Positions 53,507 through 63,196 of a DNA stretch of 64,000 bases are shown here, piece after piece. Under the pieces are notes generated by a model. That model ran no database searches, had not been told where the DNA came from, and worked only from the letters and a program-made list of their open reading frames with translations. Source of the DNA: a bacterium D16-34 (GTDB taxonomy: Bacteria; Actinomycetota; Coriobacteriia; Coriobacteriales; Eggerthellaceae); assembly GCA_003612515.1 (NCBI GenBank), contig RAZB01000002.1, positions 186,001 through 250,000 of the forward strand, written 5' to 3'. A program made the position numbers and the translations under genes. Within the stretch, counting starts at the first letter, position 1; each line of letters opens with the position of its first letter.

Positions 53507-54382
53507 ATGAACACTCAAAACAACACAGACACACTCACGCCACACGCAGGAAAGCCTGCTACCCCCGCCCCCATTGAGGGGTTTATTGATTTTGGGCACC
53601 TTAGCTTTGATCATCTTCATAACACGCGCGATTTAGGCGGTCTTCGCACAACGAGTGGCAAGCAGCTCAAAATGAATCGCTTGATTAGATCGGGAGATTT
53701 GCATGCGGCAACCGAGGCTGATATCGCAAAACTAACTAAAGAACTTAATGTAGAGCGCGTCATAGATTTTCGCACCGACGCAGAACGCAATCATCTTCCT
53801 GATCCCACCAATAAAATGAGCTCAGTTATGTTTTATGATTTGCCCGTAATTCAGATGACAACACTTGGAATCACGCATGAAAACACCTTGAGCCAAGATA
53901 TAGAATTTTTAGAAAAGTATCAAAAAGATCCGTTTGCTCTTATTGGAGGCGTGTATCCAACTGCCTTATTGGGTAGCGAAGGAAAACGTGCCTATGGCAA
54001 TTTCTTAGACATTTTGCTCAACGCAGAGACAGGCGCAACCCTTTGGCATTGCACCGAAGGAAAAGACCGAGCTGGATTGGGTTCGGTATTGGTTGAATAT
54101 GCACTCGGTGTAAGCAAAGACGACATTTACAAAGACTATTTGGCAACTAATTTATTCGTGCGAAACCATCTAGATCACTTTGCAGACGCTATAGAAGTTC
54201 ACCACCTCGCAAAACACCTCGATGCAGATATTGATGCCCTTTACTATGCATATACGAGCTATTTAGATGGCGCATTTGAAGCGGTTGAGCAAGCTTACGG
54301 ATCAATGGACACCTACCTTACCGAAGCTCTTCATTTCGGCGAAGGCAAGCGCGAAAAACTCCAGGAGCTTTATTTGATTTAA
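53507..54382 (+). CDS. Tyrosine-phosphatase-like protein (Y_phosphatase3)
   Basis: A 291-residue phosphatase. N-T-R-D-L-G-G and I-R-S-G-D-L are the family N-terminal motifs, and the active site H-C-T-E-G-K-D-R-A-G shows the Cx5R signature with Lys. The group includes enzymes that act on phosphoinositides or phosphotyrosine. It stands alone, with RBS AAAGGAG. Cytosolic, no signal peptide. Substrate unknown. Confidence 0.88.
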   Translation: MNTQNNTDTLTPHAGKPATPAPIEGFIDFGHLSFDHLHNTRDLGGLRTTSGKQLKMNRLIRSGDLHAATEADIAKLTKELNVERVIDFRTDAERNHLPDPTNKMSSVMFYDLPVIQMTTLGITHENTLSQDIEFLEKYQKDPFALIGGVYPTALLGSEGKRAYGNFLDILLNAETGATLWHCTEGKDRAGLGSVLVEYALGVSKDDIYKDYLATNLFVRNHLDHFADAIEVHHLAKHLDADIDALYYAYTSYLDGAFEAVEQAYGSMDTYLTEALHFGEGKREKLQELYLI

Positions 54383-54424
54383 CGCTCTTGGACACCAATA
54401 ATGATGTTATCCGCATAGATTGAG

Positions 54425-55228
54425 CTATCTATCTTTCCGGCGCTTCAAAACGACATACTCGTTGAGCAAACCCGACTTTCCATCTGCATAATAGCGATCA
54501 AGTACCGAAATAGATTCGCTTACAGATGATATGAGCAGGTCGATCTCTTCTCCACTAAACGAATGGCAATAGCGAAATTGTTCGGTATTGTTCTGCCAAC
54601 CTAAAAGACGATCTTGTTTATCACTCATTGCTATATCAAGGCGCACTTCACCAATATCAGTTGTTTTTGCCGCCTTATGTGCAAGCTTTTCGTCTTCTAA
54701 AAAACGCCAAAACGACAAAGCGATAAGCCCACCTGGTTTAATAGCAGAAATCATCTCTTCTAAAAGCTGTTGGCGAAGAGCAACCGTAGGAAGGTGATGC
54801 ATAAACCCAAAACATACTGCCACATCATAATGCGCATCATCTATCAGAGGTTTTCCTTTAGACAAGTTTGCAATTATGTCTTCGTGTTCAAAGGAGACAG
54901 TAATATGATCTGCCAGCTCTGGTATACATGAGGCTAAACTGTCGCAGGCATCAATACCATGTATGTGCCACGCCGACTCAGGAAATTGTTCAGACAAAAA
55001 TCCTGCGAATCGAAAGTTTCCACAAGCTACATCAAGAACGAAACAGTGCGAAGTTATGCCTTCGTGCGATGTGGTTTCGTGTAAAACCTCGCTGAGATAT
55101 GGCACGAGCTGAGTCCAACCCACCCAGCCTCGTTGTCGAGTTTGAGAAAAGGATGCTGCATTCTGCTCATAAAAAGCTTGTGTTGCACTTGTGAGTTGAG
55201 CGATTTGTTTGGCGTTGTAATTATCCAT
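54425..55228 (-). CDS. Class I SAM-dependent methyltransferase
   Basis: A 267-residue enzyme. The SAM-binding motif V-L-D-V-A-C-G-N-F-R is near residue 52, where G-x-G is partly replaced by A-C-G. A later F-G-F-M-H-H-L-P and I-K-P-G-G-L-I-A-L are typical of the group that includes the eukaryotic-type tRNA wobble methyltransferase Trm9/ALKBH8; together with the divergent Elp3 that link is plausible but inferred. ATG 55228 has no ribosome binding site and a TACAAT box only seven bases upstream, suggesting a leaderless mRNA. Confidence 0.8.
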   Translation of the reverse strand: MDNYNAKQIAQLTSATQAFYEQNAASFSQTRQRGWVGWTQLVPYLSEVLHETTSHEGITSHCFVLDVACGNFRFAGFLSEQFPESAWHIHGIDACDSLASCIPELADHITVSFEHEDIIANLSKGKPLIDDAHYDVAVCFGFMHHLPTVALRQQLLEEMISAIKPGGLIALSFWRFLEDEKLAHKAAKTTDIGEVRLDIAMSDKQDRLLGWQNNTEQFRYCHSFSGEEIDLLISSVSESISVLDRYYADGKSGLLNEYVVLKRRKDR

Positions 55229-55260
55229 GATTCTTATTGTACTTTATACTCTTACGCTAT
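55229..55260. promoter_or_regulatory. Divergent promoters in a 32-bp gap
   Basis: On the minus strand TACAAT ends seven bases before the methyltransferase ATG. On the plus strand TATACT (55245-55250) ends ten bases before the Elp3 ATG. No purine-rich ribosome binding site exists on either side, so both mRNAs would begin at or near their start codon. Confidence 0.55.
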
Positions 55261-57087
55261 ATGGAAACCCTTTTTCTTGACATACTTGAAAAGCTCAAAT
55301 CTAACACCGAGCTCGATCAAGCTTGCCTCGAGCAGGCTATTCGTACATACAACAAGAATCGCACTCCCGATATGCCCATAGGTGCAAAAAAGCATCTCTT
55401 ACCATTTTGTTTCGCTACTAAAAAAACTAATGAAGCAAAGTGGCTTTCATGGGGCATTACCGAAGAACTGGAAAAGAGATTGATTTCTGTTTTGCGAATG
55501 AAACCAGGACGCACCGCATCAGGTGTTGCCACCGTTACCGTGCTCACCAAGCCTTGGCCATGTGCGCATGCTTGTCTTTATTGTCCCAATGACATACGAA
55601 TGCCAAAAAGCTATCTAGCTGATGAGCCAGCTTGTCAACGCGCTGAGCGCTCGTATTTTGACCCTTACTTACAAGTAGCTGCTCGGCTTCGAACCCTGCG
55701 AGACATGGGTCATGTTATCGACAAAGTGGAACTTATTATCCTTGGGGGCACCTGGACTGATTATCCAGTGAGCTATCAATACTGGTTTATGTCAGAGCTC
55801 TTTCGTGCCCTCAATGACATGGAAAATGATGAGCGCCTCGTCAAGCAGATGGAGCTTCGTCGCTCACGATACCAAGAGCTTAATCTTCCTTGTACCCCAG
55901 ATGAATGCATCACATATTGCAGCAAGGAAAACGATCAAATTTCCCAAGGCCTCTCCACGTACAACGAAGCAGTAAAACACCTTTATGGCTCTGGTTCTCT
56001 TTGGGACACGGTAAGCGCCACACAAGTTTCTACACAACAAGAGCTTGATATGCTTCAACATATCAACGAGACCGCGTCTTCACGTGCGGTCGGTCTTGTT
56101 GTTGAAACCAGACCAGATGCCCTTAACGAACACACACTTTTACTGTTGCGCCACATGGGTTGCACAAAAATCCAAATGGGCATTCAATCTCTGCGTGATG
56201 ACATTTTGCTAGCAAACAACCGACATGCCGGTTTTAAGCAAATCGTTGAAGCATTTGAGCTCCTTCGACTCTTTGGTTTTAAAAGCCATGTCCACTACAT
56301 GATTAACTTGTACGGAGCAACACCACAAACCGACATTGAAGACTTCGAAACGCTCACCCATGATCCTGCATTTTTGCCTGATGAGCTTAAGCTCTATCCC
56401 TGCGCTTTAGTGGATCAAACGGGACTTATGGATTGCTATAATGCAGGCTCATGGCAACCATATACTGAAGAAGAGCTCATTGATGTTTTGAGCACCTGCC
56501 TTCTCACCACGCCACCCTATTTGCGCATTTCGCGTATGATTCGCGATATTTCTGCGCACGATATTGTTGTTGGCAACAAAAAAGTTAACCTTCGCCAGCT
56601 GGTAGAGACCGAAAGCCTCGCGCGTGCGCAAGCCACAAGTCAGCCCATACAAGAGATCCGACTTCGCGAAATTCGTCTGAGTGACAAAGCAGACCAACTC
56701 TCCTTGCAAGAGATACATTATGATACAACCGTGACTCGCGAAGTTTTTTTGCAGTGGGTAACGCAAGAGAACAAGATAGCTGGCTTTTTGAGGCTCTCTC
56801 TTCCCAATCAAAAAGCGGTTGAGCTTCGCCAAGATGTGCTTCCTGTCAAGCTAGGCGAAGCTATGATTCGCGAAGTTCATGTATATGGTCAGGTTGCGGC
56901 AATTCATCAAACCCATGGCGCCGCCCAGCACACCGGTCTTGGAAAGATGCTGATAGAACGCGCATGCGAACTTGCAAAAGATTCAGGATATGAGCGCATC
57001 AATGTTATTAGCTCAGTCGGAACCCGTCAGTACTACCGCCAAGTTGGCTTTGCTGATGCTGGGTTGTACCAACAACGCACACTTTAG
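55261..57087 (+). CDS. elp3: Elp3-like radical SAM / acetyltransferase tRNA-modifying enzyme
   Basis: A 608-residue two-domain protein. The radical-SAM cluster ligands are Cys101, Cys105 and Cys108 (C-A-H-A-C-L-Y-C), followed by P-N-D-I-R-M-P-K-S-Y. The C-terminal GNAT domain has T-G-L-G-K-M-L-I-E-R. Elp3 makes cm5U at tRNA wobble uridine; stand-alone Elp3 occurs in archaea and some bacteria. The start is ATG 55261; upstream in-frame starts lie in the promoter region. The adjacent methyltransferase could complete the modification. Confidence 0.93.
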   Translation: METLFLDILEKLKSNTELDQACLEQAIRTYNKNRTPDMPIGAKKHLLPFCFATKKTNEAKWLSWGITEELEKRLISVLRMKPGRTASGVATVTVLTKPWPCAHACLYCPNDIRMPKSYLADEPACQRAERSYFDPYLQVAARLRTLRDMGHVIDKVELIILGGTWTDYPVSYQYWFMSELFRALNDMENDERLVKQMELRRSRYQELNLPCTPDECITYCSKENDQISQGLSTYNEAVKHLYGSGSLWDTVSATQVSTQQELDMLQHINETASSRAVGLVVETRPDALNEHTLLLLRHMGCTKIQMGIQSLRDDILLANNRHAGFKQIVEAFELLRLFGFKSHVHYMINLYGATPQTDIEDFETLTHDPAFLPDELKLYPCALVDQTGLMDCYNAGSWQPYTEEELIDVLSTCLLTTPPYLRISRMIRDISAHDIVVGNKKVNLRQLVETESLARAQATSQPIQEIRLREIRLSDKADQLSLQEIHYDTTVTREVFLQWVTQENKIAGFLRLSLPNQKAVELRQDVLPVKLGEAMIREVHVYGQVAAIHQTHGAAQHTGLGKMLIERACELAKDSGYERINVISSVGTRQYYRQVGFADAGLYQQRTL

Positions 57088-57091
57088 GCGT

Positions 57092-59158
57092 TTACTCTGA
57101 TAGCGCCATCTGTCGGATGTAAACCTGTTCGCGCAATTCGCGTGCAAACTTCCTGCTAATACTACCCTCGTCTTGCATCGCCTGAATTTGACCAAGCTCA
57201 AATCGCAAACCTTCAGCTTCAACTTCATCGATATGGTGCCTAAGATGCGCTGGATCATACTGCGGGAAAAAGGTAATAGCATCAGTTCCTAAAACTTCGG
57301 ATTCTTGCGCAGCATTTGCTGCCGAATCCGCCGCGCGCAACATACGCAACATTGAGCAATGTTCAGACAGCAGATAGCGAACAGCGCGCGCTCGCTCCTT
57401 GTCATCACGGGTGTGTATGCCCTTCAAGTATACGATGGCAACTTGTTCAGCGCCCTCCATCAAACTTCGCCTATCAGATTGCTCATCCGCCAACAGTTCA
57501 GCTTTCTTGAATGCTCGCTGTATCGAATAACGCGCGATATTGCCAGTCTTGATCCGATAGCGCGGTTTGAGCGCATACTTCTCTCCGCGGCGACCCTGCA
57601 AGCGCCTACGAACACGCATAAGTTTATTTAAGTAACGCTCACATACTGATGGGTCATATACGTGCGAATCTATAACTTCATCAACGTAGAGTATTTGATG
57701 CGTTACCACTTCTATGCGAAGCTTACGAAGCAGCTCAGAGTCAACTTCGCCTCGCAATATATTCGCAATGCGCTCTTCGTAATTGCGAATTACGGCCGTG
57801 ATAGCCAAATCTGGGTTTTGATCATCTAATTGATCTTGGAGTTTTTTAACAACAGCGCGCAGAATTGTCAGCTCCACCTCCCTGCTCTTCGAGGCGTTTT
57901 CGGCCTCCTTAGGAGCTAGGAGCGGAACAATAAAATTGGCAAGCAACAGCGTAACAACAATAACTCCCGAAGCAAGAAAAATCAGGTCATTGCGGTGCGG
58001 GAAAGCCACTCCTGCCGAAATGTCATAGGGAATGGTAAAAGCAATCGACAAGGTTACTGCTCCCTTAGGCCCTGCCAACGTAGTTACTAGGGCATCTTTT
58101 GCCACGTGCCCTTTAAAACCCAGACGTTTTCCGTCGGATGTCTTTTTAAGAGCATCCATGACAAAGATCCAAATAAACCTGATTGCTAGCACCAAAAACG
58201 TTACGAGCAAAACTGAGCCTAACAACAACGATCTCGACATGCCACTTGTTCCAAGCGTTGGCGAAACAAAGAGCATAAGCTCCATTCCTAACAAAACAAA
58301 CACCACGCCATTGATGACAAATACGAGCACATCCCAAACGCTCGATGACACAACCTTGAGCTCGCCAGCATCTGAACTGTTCTTTTGGGGATAGAAAGTC
58401 ATCAACAAGCCCGCTGCCACAACAGCCAAAATTCCGCTTGTTCCCGCATGTTCAGCTAAGAGGAATACAACAAAGGGAATAAATACTTCGAATACCACAT
58501 GCGTGGTTGTACTCTCAAGACCCTGGCTTCGCAAAAAGCGCAACAGGACAACTGCTACAAACCCGAGAGCCAGTCCAAGCAAAATTCCGCCAAAGAATGA
58601 GATCAAAAAAGAAACGCTTGCATCCACTAACGAGAAAGTGCCGGTAACAGCAGCCGCAATAGCAAACTGAAACGACACAACACCTGAAGCGTCATTGATC
58701 AGCGCTTCTCCTGAGAGCAGCGCCTGCTGACGCGGATTGAGCTTAATGTCTTTTGATAACGCAGTCACAGCAACTGCATCGGTAGGACCTAAAGCAGCAC
58801 CCAATGCAAAAGCCGCTGCAAGTGGAATGGAAGGCACAAGCCAATTGAGCGTAAATCCAACAACTAAAACAGTCGCAATAACAAGCCCTATTGCAAGCGA
58901 CAAGATGGCGCTGCGGTTTCTCCAAAGCGCGCGGCGATTTGCGTGTCGTGACTCGTCGAACAGCAAAGGCGCAATAAACAAAACCAAAAACAACTCTGGG
59001 TCTACTTGAATATCTGTTGGGTGTGCCCAGAAAAGTGCAGCAACCGCTCCAAGTGCTATCTGAACGAGTGGCAAGGAAACGCGCGGGATCATTTCAGCAA
59101 ATACTGTCGATAACAGCACCGCTCCTAGCAACAACAATACCAGTTCAAATAGCTCCAC
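57092..59158 (-). CDS. Na+/H+ antiporter (CPA1/NhaP family)
   Basis: A 688-residue antiporter: about twelve membrane helices over residues 1-410 and a long cytoplasmic helical tail. The ion-binding pair is in L-I-N-D-A-S-G, with the upstream G-P-T-D-A-V-A. The family uses Na+ (or K+) against H+ for pH and salt control. The start is GTG 59158, three bases after the murB stop, with AAGGAG inside the murB end. It is the last gene of a LuxR-murB-antiporter operon. Confidence 0.9.
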   Translation of the reverse strand: MELFELVLLLLGAVLLSTVFAEMIPRVSLPLVQIALGAVAALFWAHPTDIQVDPELFLVLFIAPLLFDESRHANRRALWRNRSAILSLAIGLVIATVLVVGFTLNWLVPSIPLAAAFALGAALGPTDAVAVTALSKDIKLNPRQQALLSGEALINDASGVVSFQFAIAAAVTGTFSLVDASVSFLISFFGGILLGLALGFVAVVLLRFLRSQGLESTTTHVVFEVFIPFVVFLLAEHAGTSGILAVVAAGLLMTFYPQKNSSDAGELKVVSSSVWDVLVFVINGVVFVLLGMELMLFVSPTLGTSGMSRSLLLGSVLLVTFLVLAIRFIWIFVMDALKKTSDGKRLGFKGHVAKDALVTTLAGPKGAVTLSIAFTIPYDISAGVAFPHRNDLIFLASGVIVVTLLLANFIVPLLAPKEAENASKSREVELTILRAVVKKLQDQLDDQNPDLAITAVIRNYEERIANILRGEVDSELLRKLRIEVVTHQILYVDEVIDSHVYDPSVCERYLNKLMRVRRRLQGRRGEKYALKPRYRIKTGNIARYSIQRAFKKAELLADEQSDRRSLMEGAEQVAIVYLKGIHTRDDKERARAVRYLLSEHCSMLRMLRAADSAANAAQESEVLGTDAITFFPQYDPAHLRHHIDEVEAEGLRFELGQIQAMQDEGSISRKFARELREQVYIRQMALSE

Positions 59159-59161
59159 AGA

Positions 59162-60121
59162 CTACTCCTTCTCCTCAAAACCCCACATGCGCACTTCAGG
59201 CTCAAGCCACACGCCAGCACTTTCATACACACGAATTTGCACCTGTTCAATAAGATCGCAGACATCTTTGGCTGTGGCGCCTTGTGCATTCACCACAAAC
59301 CCGGTATGTTTTTGCGAGACCTGCGCTCCCCCCACTTGAAATCCACGCAAACCTGCATCCTGAATAAGCTTTCCAGCGAAATAACCTTTGGGACGCTTAA
59401 AGGTGCTTCCCGCACTTGGCATTTCGAGCGGTTGTTTTTCGGCGCGCTTTCTTTGTAAGTCTTGCATTCTTGCGGTAATGGCTGCTTGTTCATCAGTAGC
59501 AAGCACAAGATATGCTCCGAGTACAACAAACCCAGCCTCATCCATCATCGAGTGGCGATACGACCAATCTGCGTGCTCTCGATCCACTTCAACAACGTGA
59601 CCATTTGCATCAATACAGCGAACCTTGTAGGCAACATTGCTAAATTCGCCATCATATGCCCCTGCATTCATGATAGCCGCACCACCTATAGTGCCTGGAA
59701 TACCACATGCAAATTCATAACCAGCAAGCCCCCACCCACAGAGAGTATCTGCTACAAGCTCATTTGATGCACCAGCTTCCACATACACCGCCTGATGCGT
59801 GTCTTTTAATGAGCGCAAGGGAGTTGGCAGGTCAGTTTTGTTTATGTGCGCATAATTTTCAGCGAGTCGTATAACCACCTCATCAACGCCTGCATCTGAA
59901 GCTAGGATGTCTGACCCTAAACCTATAATGCGATAGCAAACGTTTTCCTGAAGGCATGCTTTTACGGTCGAAACTATTTCAGCTTGCGTTTTGGGCTCTA
60001 CGACAATCTCGGCCGGTCCACCAATTTGAAATGTTGTCAGCTCAGCAAGGGGAACCTGCCGTTTTATGCTCAGACCCAAGATAGAACGAGCAAGCATATC
60101 AGCAAATGCATCGTAATTCAT
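59162..60121 (-). CDS. murB: UDP-N-acetylenolpyruvoylglucosamine reductase
   Basis: A 319-residue FAD enzyme that reduces the enolpyruvyl group in the second step of peptidoglycan synthesis. Features: F-Q-I-G-G-P-A-E-I near residue 31, G-L-G-S-D in place of the usual G-x-G-S-N, G-I-P-G-T-I-G-G-A, catalytic Ser in S-A-G-S-T-F-K-R-P, and the end L-E-P-E-V-R-M-W-G with the proton-donating Glu. ATG 60121 overlaps the stop of the LuxR gene (ATGA). Confidence 0.93.
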   Translation of the reverse strand: MNYDAFADMLARSILGLSIKRQVPLAELTTFQIGGPAEIVVEPKTQAEIVSTVKACLQENVCYRIIGLGSDILASDAGVDEVVIRLAENYAHINKTDLPTPLRSLKDTHQAVYVEAGASNELVADTLCGWGLAGYEFACGIPGTIGGAAIMNAGAYDGEFSNVAYKVRCIDANGHVVEVDREHADWSYRHSMMDEAGFVVLGAYLVLATDEQAAITARMQDLQRKRAEKQPLEMPSAGSTFKRPKGYFAGKLIQDAGLRGFQVGGAQVSQKHTGFVVNAQGATAKDVCDLIEQVQIRVYESAGVWLEPEVRMWGFEEKE

Positions 60122-61671
60122 GATGTTGGTAGCTCTCCTTCGCCTCGTTCAAAACGCTCTGACAAATCAATGAGTTCTTGCCTGTTTTTAACGCCTGTTT
60201 TTTGATAGATACGTCTAAGGTGAGTTTCCACAGTGCTTTTGGAAATATAGAGTTCTTGGGCGATACGTTCCCCAGTTCGCCCTCTCAATGCAAGCGGCAA
60301 TAACTCAGCTTCGCGCTTCGACAAACCAGCTTTTTGTGCAATTGCAGTGCAAATATCGTCAAAGCGCCTCACGTCATCAACGATAGTGGTGAGAGAGACA
60401 AAATCTTGCTCGGTAAACAGAAACATATAGGCATACAGAGCACTTAAGCCAGAACAAGCAGCAAGCACATATGGGAGTTCAGAGGACAGTGCGGCAGACT
60501 CAATAATGCTACCGAGCAAAATTCCAGCCATCACACCCAAATACATTGCGAACAAACCTCGCGAAAACATGACTGCTGGATGGAGATTGGTTATGTTTGA
60601 AATCATCATGAACAGCGAAAGCATGACGCTTACCAATCCCAAATACCCTGCTTGCACAATAGCTTCGCCAGGAACACCAAACGATCCCAATACGGGCAGG
60701 AACAAAAAACCTGCCATCATCAAAAGAATCGACAGCCTATAGAGGGCGCTCACCTGCTGAGCTTGATTTGATTGCTGCTCTGATGCGCTCGGCACAATTT
60801 GTAATGCAGCAATACTAAAGAGAATAAGCAAGATAAGCGTTGATGCAAAATAAGGCGTGGCAAACTCTTGGGGCATAGAGTCAAACGTCTGCATAAATCC
60901 TGCAGCAACCCCATACAACGCGGTGCCAACCAAAACTTTTCGAGAGAGTCGATTGACTTCATTTCGCTGCTCTTTGGTGGAGAAAATATCTCCAAACGTG
61001 ATCTTATGGGCGATATTTGCATGCTGTTCATGACGCTCGTCGTCGTCAGGGCGCAACGCTTGATCTTGGCTTTCTGTCCTATTTTGGAGTGATGTACAAA
61101 ATGGACGAAGCATAACAACACTGACAAGTGGCATGAAATAGATAATGATTTGTGCGCCCTCAAAAGCTACAACATCTATAACAAGTGAAATTATTGCAGC
61201 CAAGCAAAATGAAGCAAATATAACTCGAATGGATTCATTGAGCGACAATGAACCGAGCGCAGCGCCCCAGCATGCAAGCATACATGCAGAAGAAACGCCA
61301 ACTAATACACTTTCAAATATAATGACCAAGGCGTTTGTAGGATCAATAAAGCGAATAAACGAGCCGATCGTCATAAGTATGGCAAAGCCCACCATAATTG
61401 AATAAGAAAAGAGGGCTTTTCTTGCTCTGCTTGATGCGGATCGAATGAAACCAAACCCTAAAAGCATGCAAGCGATTACCACAAATAAGTCTATTCGCTC
61501 AAAAACAAGATTATTAAATTCGAAAGCGTAGTTTTGACCAAGATAAATGAGCGAGAGCATGAATGCTTGATTGCAAGCAAATCCAACGATATTCATGAGT
61601 TTTCGGGAATTTCCCACAAGCTGTTTTGCGGGAAGAGAACCAGAGCTACTTGATTGCATGTTTTCGTGCAC
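60118..61671 (-). CDS. LuxR-type regulator with polytopic membrane N-terminus
   Basis: A 517-residue protein with about twelve hydrophobic segments and a C-terminal LuxR domain (L-S-K-R-E-A-E-L-L-P-L-A-L-R-G, S-K-S-T-V-E-T-H-L-R-R-I-Y). A paralogue of the gene at 23401. I set the start at GTG 61671 behind AAGGAGATCA; an ATG at 61698 lies upstream of that site. It overlaps murB by four bases, an odd partner since these regulators usually sit beside redox enzymes. Confidence 0.88.
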   Translation of the reverse strand: MHENMQSSSSGSLPAKQLVGNSRKLMNIVGFACNQAFMLSLIYLGQNYAFEFNNLVFERIDLFVVIACMLLGFGFIRSASSRARKALFSYSIMVGFAILMTIGSFIRFIDPTNALVIIFESVLVGVSSACMLACWGAALGSLSLNESIRVIFASFCLAAIISLVIDVVAFEGAQIIIYFMPLVSVVMLRPFCTSLQNRTESQDQALRPDDDERHEQHANIAHKITFGDIFSTKEQRNEVNRLSRKVLVGTALYGVAAGFMQTFDSMPQEFATPYFASTLILLILFSIAALQIVPSASEQQSNQAQQVSALYRLSILLMMAGFLFLPVLGSFGVPGEAIVQAGYLGLVSVMLSLFMMISNITNLHPAVMFSRGLFAMYLGVMAGILLGSIIESAALSSELPYVLAACSGLSALYAYMFLFTEQDFVSLTTIVDDVRRFDDICTAIAQKAGLSKREAELLPLALRGRTGERIAQELYISKSTVETHLRRIYQKTGVKNRQELIDLSERFERGEGELPTS

Positions 61672-61787
61672 TGATCTCCTTCCCTTAAAACTATCCATTA
61701 GTAGTTATGATAGTAGAACGATCAGATTTTAAGCATCGAAGCATGGCTTGTTCACAAAAAAGCTCAATCAAAACAAAGGGATTACAA

Positions 61788-61823
61788 CAAAGTCGGAAGA
61801 TATCTTACTATCCTCCGACTTTG
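61788..61823 (-). terminator. Terminator of tatA
   Basis: CAAAGTCGGA and TCCGACTTTG form a 10-bp perfect stem; on the minus strand TTTGTTGTAAT follows. It lies 38 bp past the tatA stop. Confidence 0.75.
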
Positions 61824-61860
61824 AAAGTTTCGAATCTTTAATTAAATAGGGAATGTTTGC

Positions 61861-62121
61861 CTATGCAGATGCAGATGACTTCTTTGCTGCTTTGAGTTTT
61901 TTCGTAGGAGCTGAAGCCTCTTCTTCGTACTCCTCTTCTTCCATGATGATTTCTTCTTCGTCTTCTTCGACTTTATCGCTTCCACCAAGACCCTCGCGCA
62001 GACTCTTAACAGTCTTGCCTAAAGAAGCACCGAGTTTTGGAAGATTCTTCGGTCCAAAAATGAGCAGTGCTACTGCCAAAATGATCAACAACTCAGGAAC
62101 GCCCATACCCAAAAACTTCAT
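61861..62121 (-). CDS. tatA: Twin-arginine translocase subunit TatA
   Basis: An 86-residue protein starting M-K-F-L-G-M-G-V-P-E-L at ATG 62121, directly behind AAGGAGGAG. It has one membrane helix (L-L-I-I-L-A-V-A-L-L-I-F-G-P) followed by the amphipathic helix N-L-P-K-L-G-A-S-L-G and a very acidic tail (D-E-E-E) ending in Lys/Ala. TatA forms the pore for folded proteins, such as the Tat flavoprotein at 21565. It is not with tatC here. Confidence 0.92.
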   Translation of the reverse strand: MKFLGMGVPELLIILAVALLIFGPKNLPKLGASLGKTVKSLREGLGGSDKVEEDEEEIIMEEEEYEEEASAPTKKLKAAKKSSASA

Positions 62122-62391
62122 ACCAGTCTCCTCCTTGAAGTAATTTTTACGCCTTGCATGCGCTTTGAAGATACCCTTACGTTTTGTCGCTTCCCGCAAG
62201 TTTGTCTCTTCGCGCAAGCGCTCTTTATGATGTCGCATAGATTGCCAAAAGCGTGTCGTGTCTGTCTATCATGCAAATGCGTGAAAGATGCCTCATTTTA
62301 TGTCATGCAAAACCATGACTTGCGATTATGCCAGATCACTTGCAACTTTTTAAGAACTTTAGGTCAAAGAAAAAATGAGTGCGATGTAGTG

Positions 62392-63162
62392 TTAGCTCAC
62401 AACTTTTGCAGAGACGACATTGCTTGGAGAGATTAAGATGACCCCTACTTCACCTTTGAGCGGGGCGTTGACATAGAAGGTTCCGTCAATAGTTTCACCC
62501 ATTGCAAATAACTTCTCGTTAGATGTGGTAATCACGATGTCGATTCCAGATATGCGAGACACCAAAGCCGTCGAAGGAGTGATTGCAACGATAAAATCTA
62601 CGTTATAGGCATCAAAGTAAGCGATTTTGTCCTCAATTGCCTTATAAGGCATAAGCGAATCAACGCTAAATACGCCATACCTGTGTCCCTCACGCTTCAG
62701 GATGGTGCCATCTTCATATCGTACGAGATTGTCGGTATACAACTCAAATACTGAGGCGCCTTTTTCTTGGTATGAATCTTTCACACTCTCAAGCGTTATA
62801 GGCTGGGTATGGGTTGAAGAGGAAGAATTTTCACCCATCGAACCTTGCTTGCCCATCGTTGAGGATAAGGGCTGCTTGGGATTGTCTTCTTTGTTGGCAC
62901 TATCAGACTCACGCGCCGGATTTATGCGTTTGTTTACTGAATCTTGCGTCTCTAAGTCTTCATCTACAAGCTTGGGATCCACGGTACCAGGAAAAACGAT
63001 CGCAGTATAACCGTCCATTTCGCCAAAGGTATCATCAATATTTGATGCAGCAACATTCCAAGAATGGCCAGCAATAAGATACCAACAAAGACCACAAACG
63101 CTTAATACCACAAGCAACGCGAAAACAATAAGTGCTATTTTTTCTCGTTGTCTGGAGTCCAT
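62392..63162 (-). CDS. Membrane-anchored protein of unknown function
   Basis: A 256-residue protein: one N-terminal membrane helix (about 10-30), a low-complexity Ser/Asp/Pro/Lys-rich linker (about 70-115) and a C-terminal domain. The domain (F-D-A-Y-N-V-D-F-I-V-A-I, I-S-G-I-D-I-V-I-T-T, G-T-F-Y-V-N-A-P-L-K-G-E-V-G-V) looks like the end of a metallophosphatase/5'-nucleotidase fold, but the metal-binding Asp/His residues are not visible. It would face outward. Function not assignable. Confidence 0.75.
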   Translation of the reverse strand: MDSRQREKIALIVFALLVVLSVCGLCWYLIAGHSWNVAASNIDDTFGEMDGYTAIVFPGTVDPKLVDEDLETQDSVNKRINPARESDSANKEDNPKQPLSSTMGKQGSMGENSSSSTHTQPITLESVKDSYQEKGASVFELYTDNLVRYEDGTILKREGHRYGVFSVDSLMPYKAIEDKIAYFDAYNVDFIVAITPSTALVSRISGIDIVITTSNEKLFAMGETIDGTFYVNAPLKGEVGVILISPSNVVSAKVVS

Positions 63163-63196
63163 AGAGACAGGCTTCTTTTCTGCTGATAACGGTTAG

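Noticed and set aside
61861-62238. Extended tatA frame from 62238
   Set aside because: The first 39 residues are highly basic and precede the normal TatA start, which has its own strong ribosome binding site.
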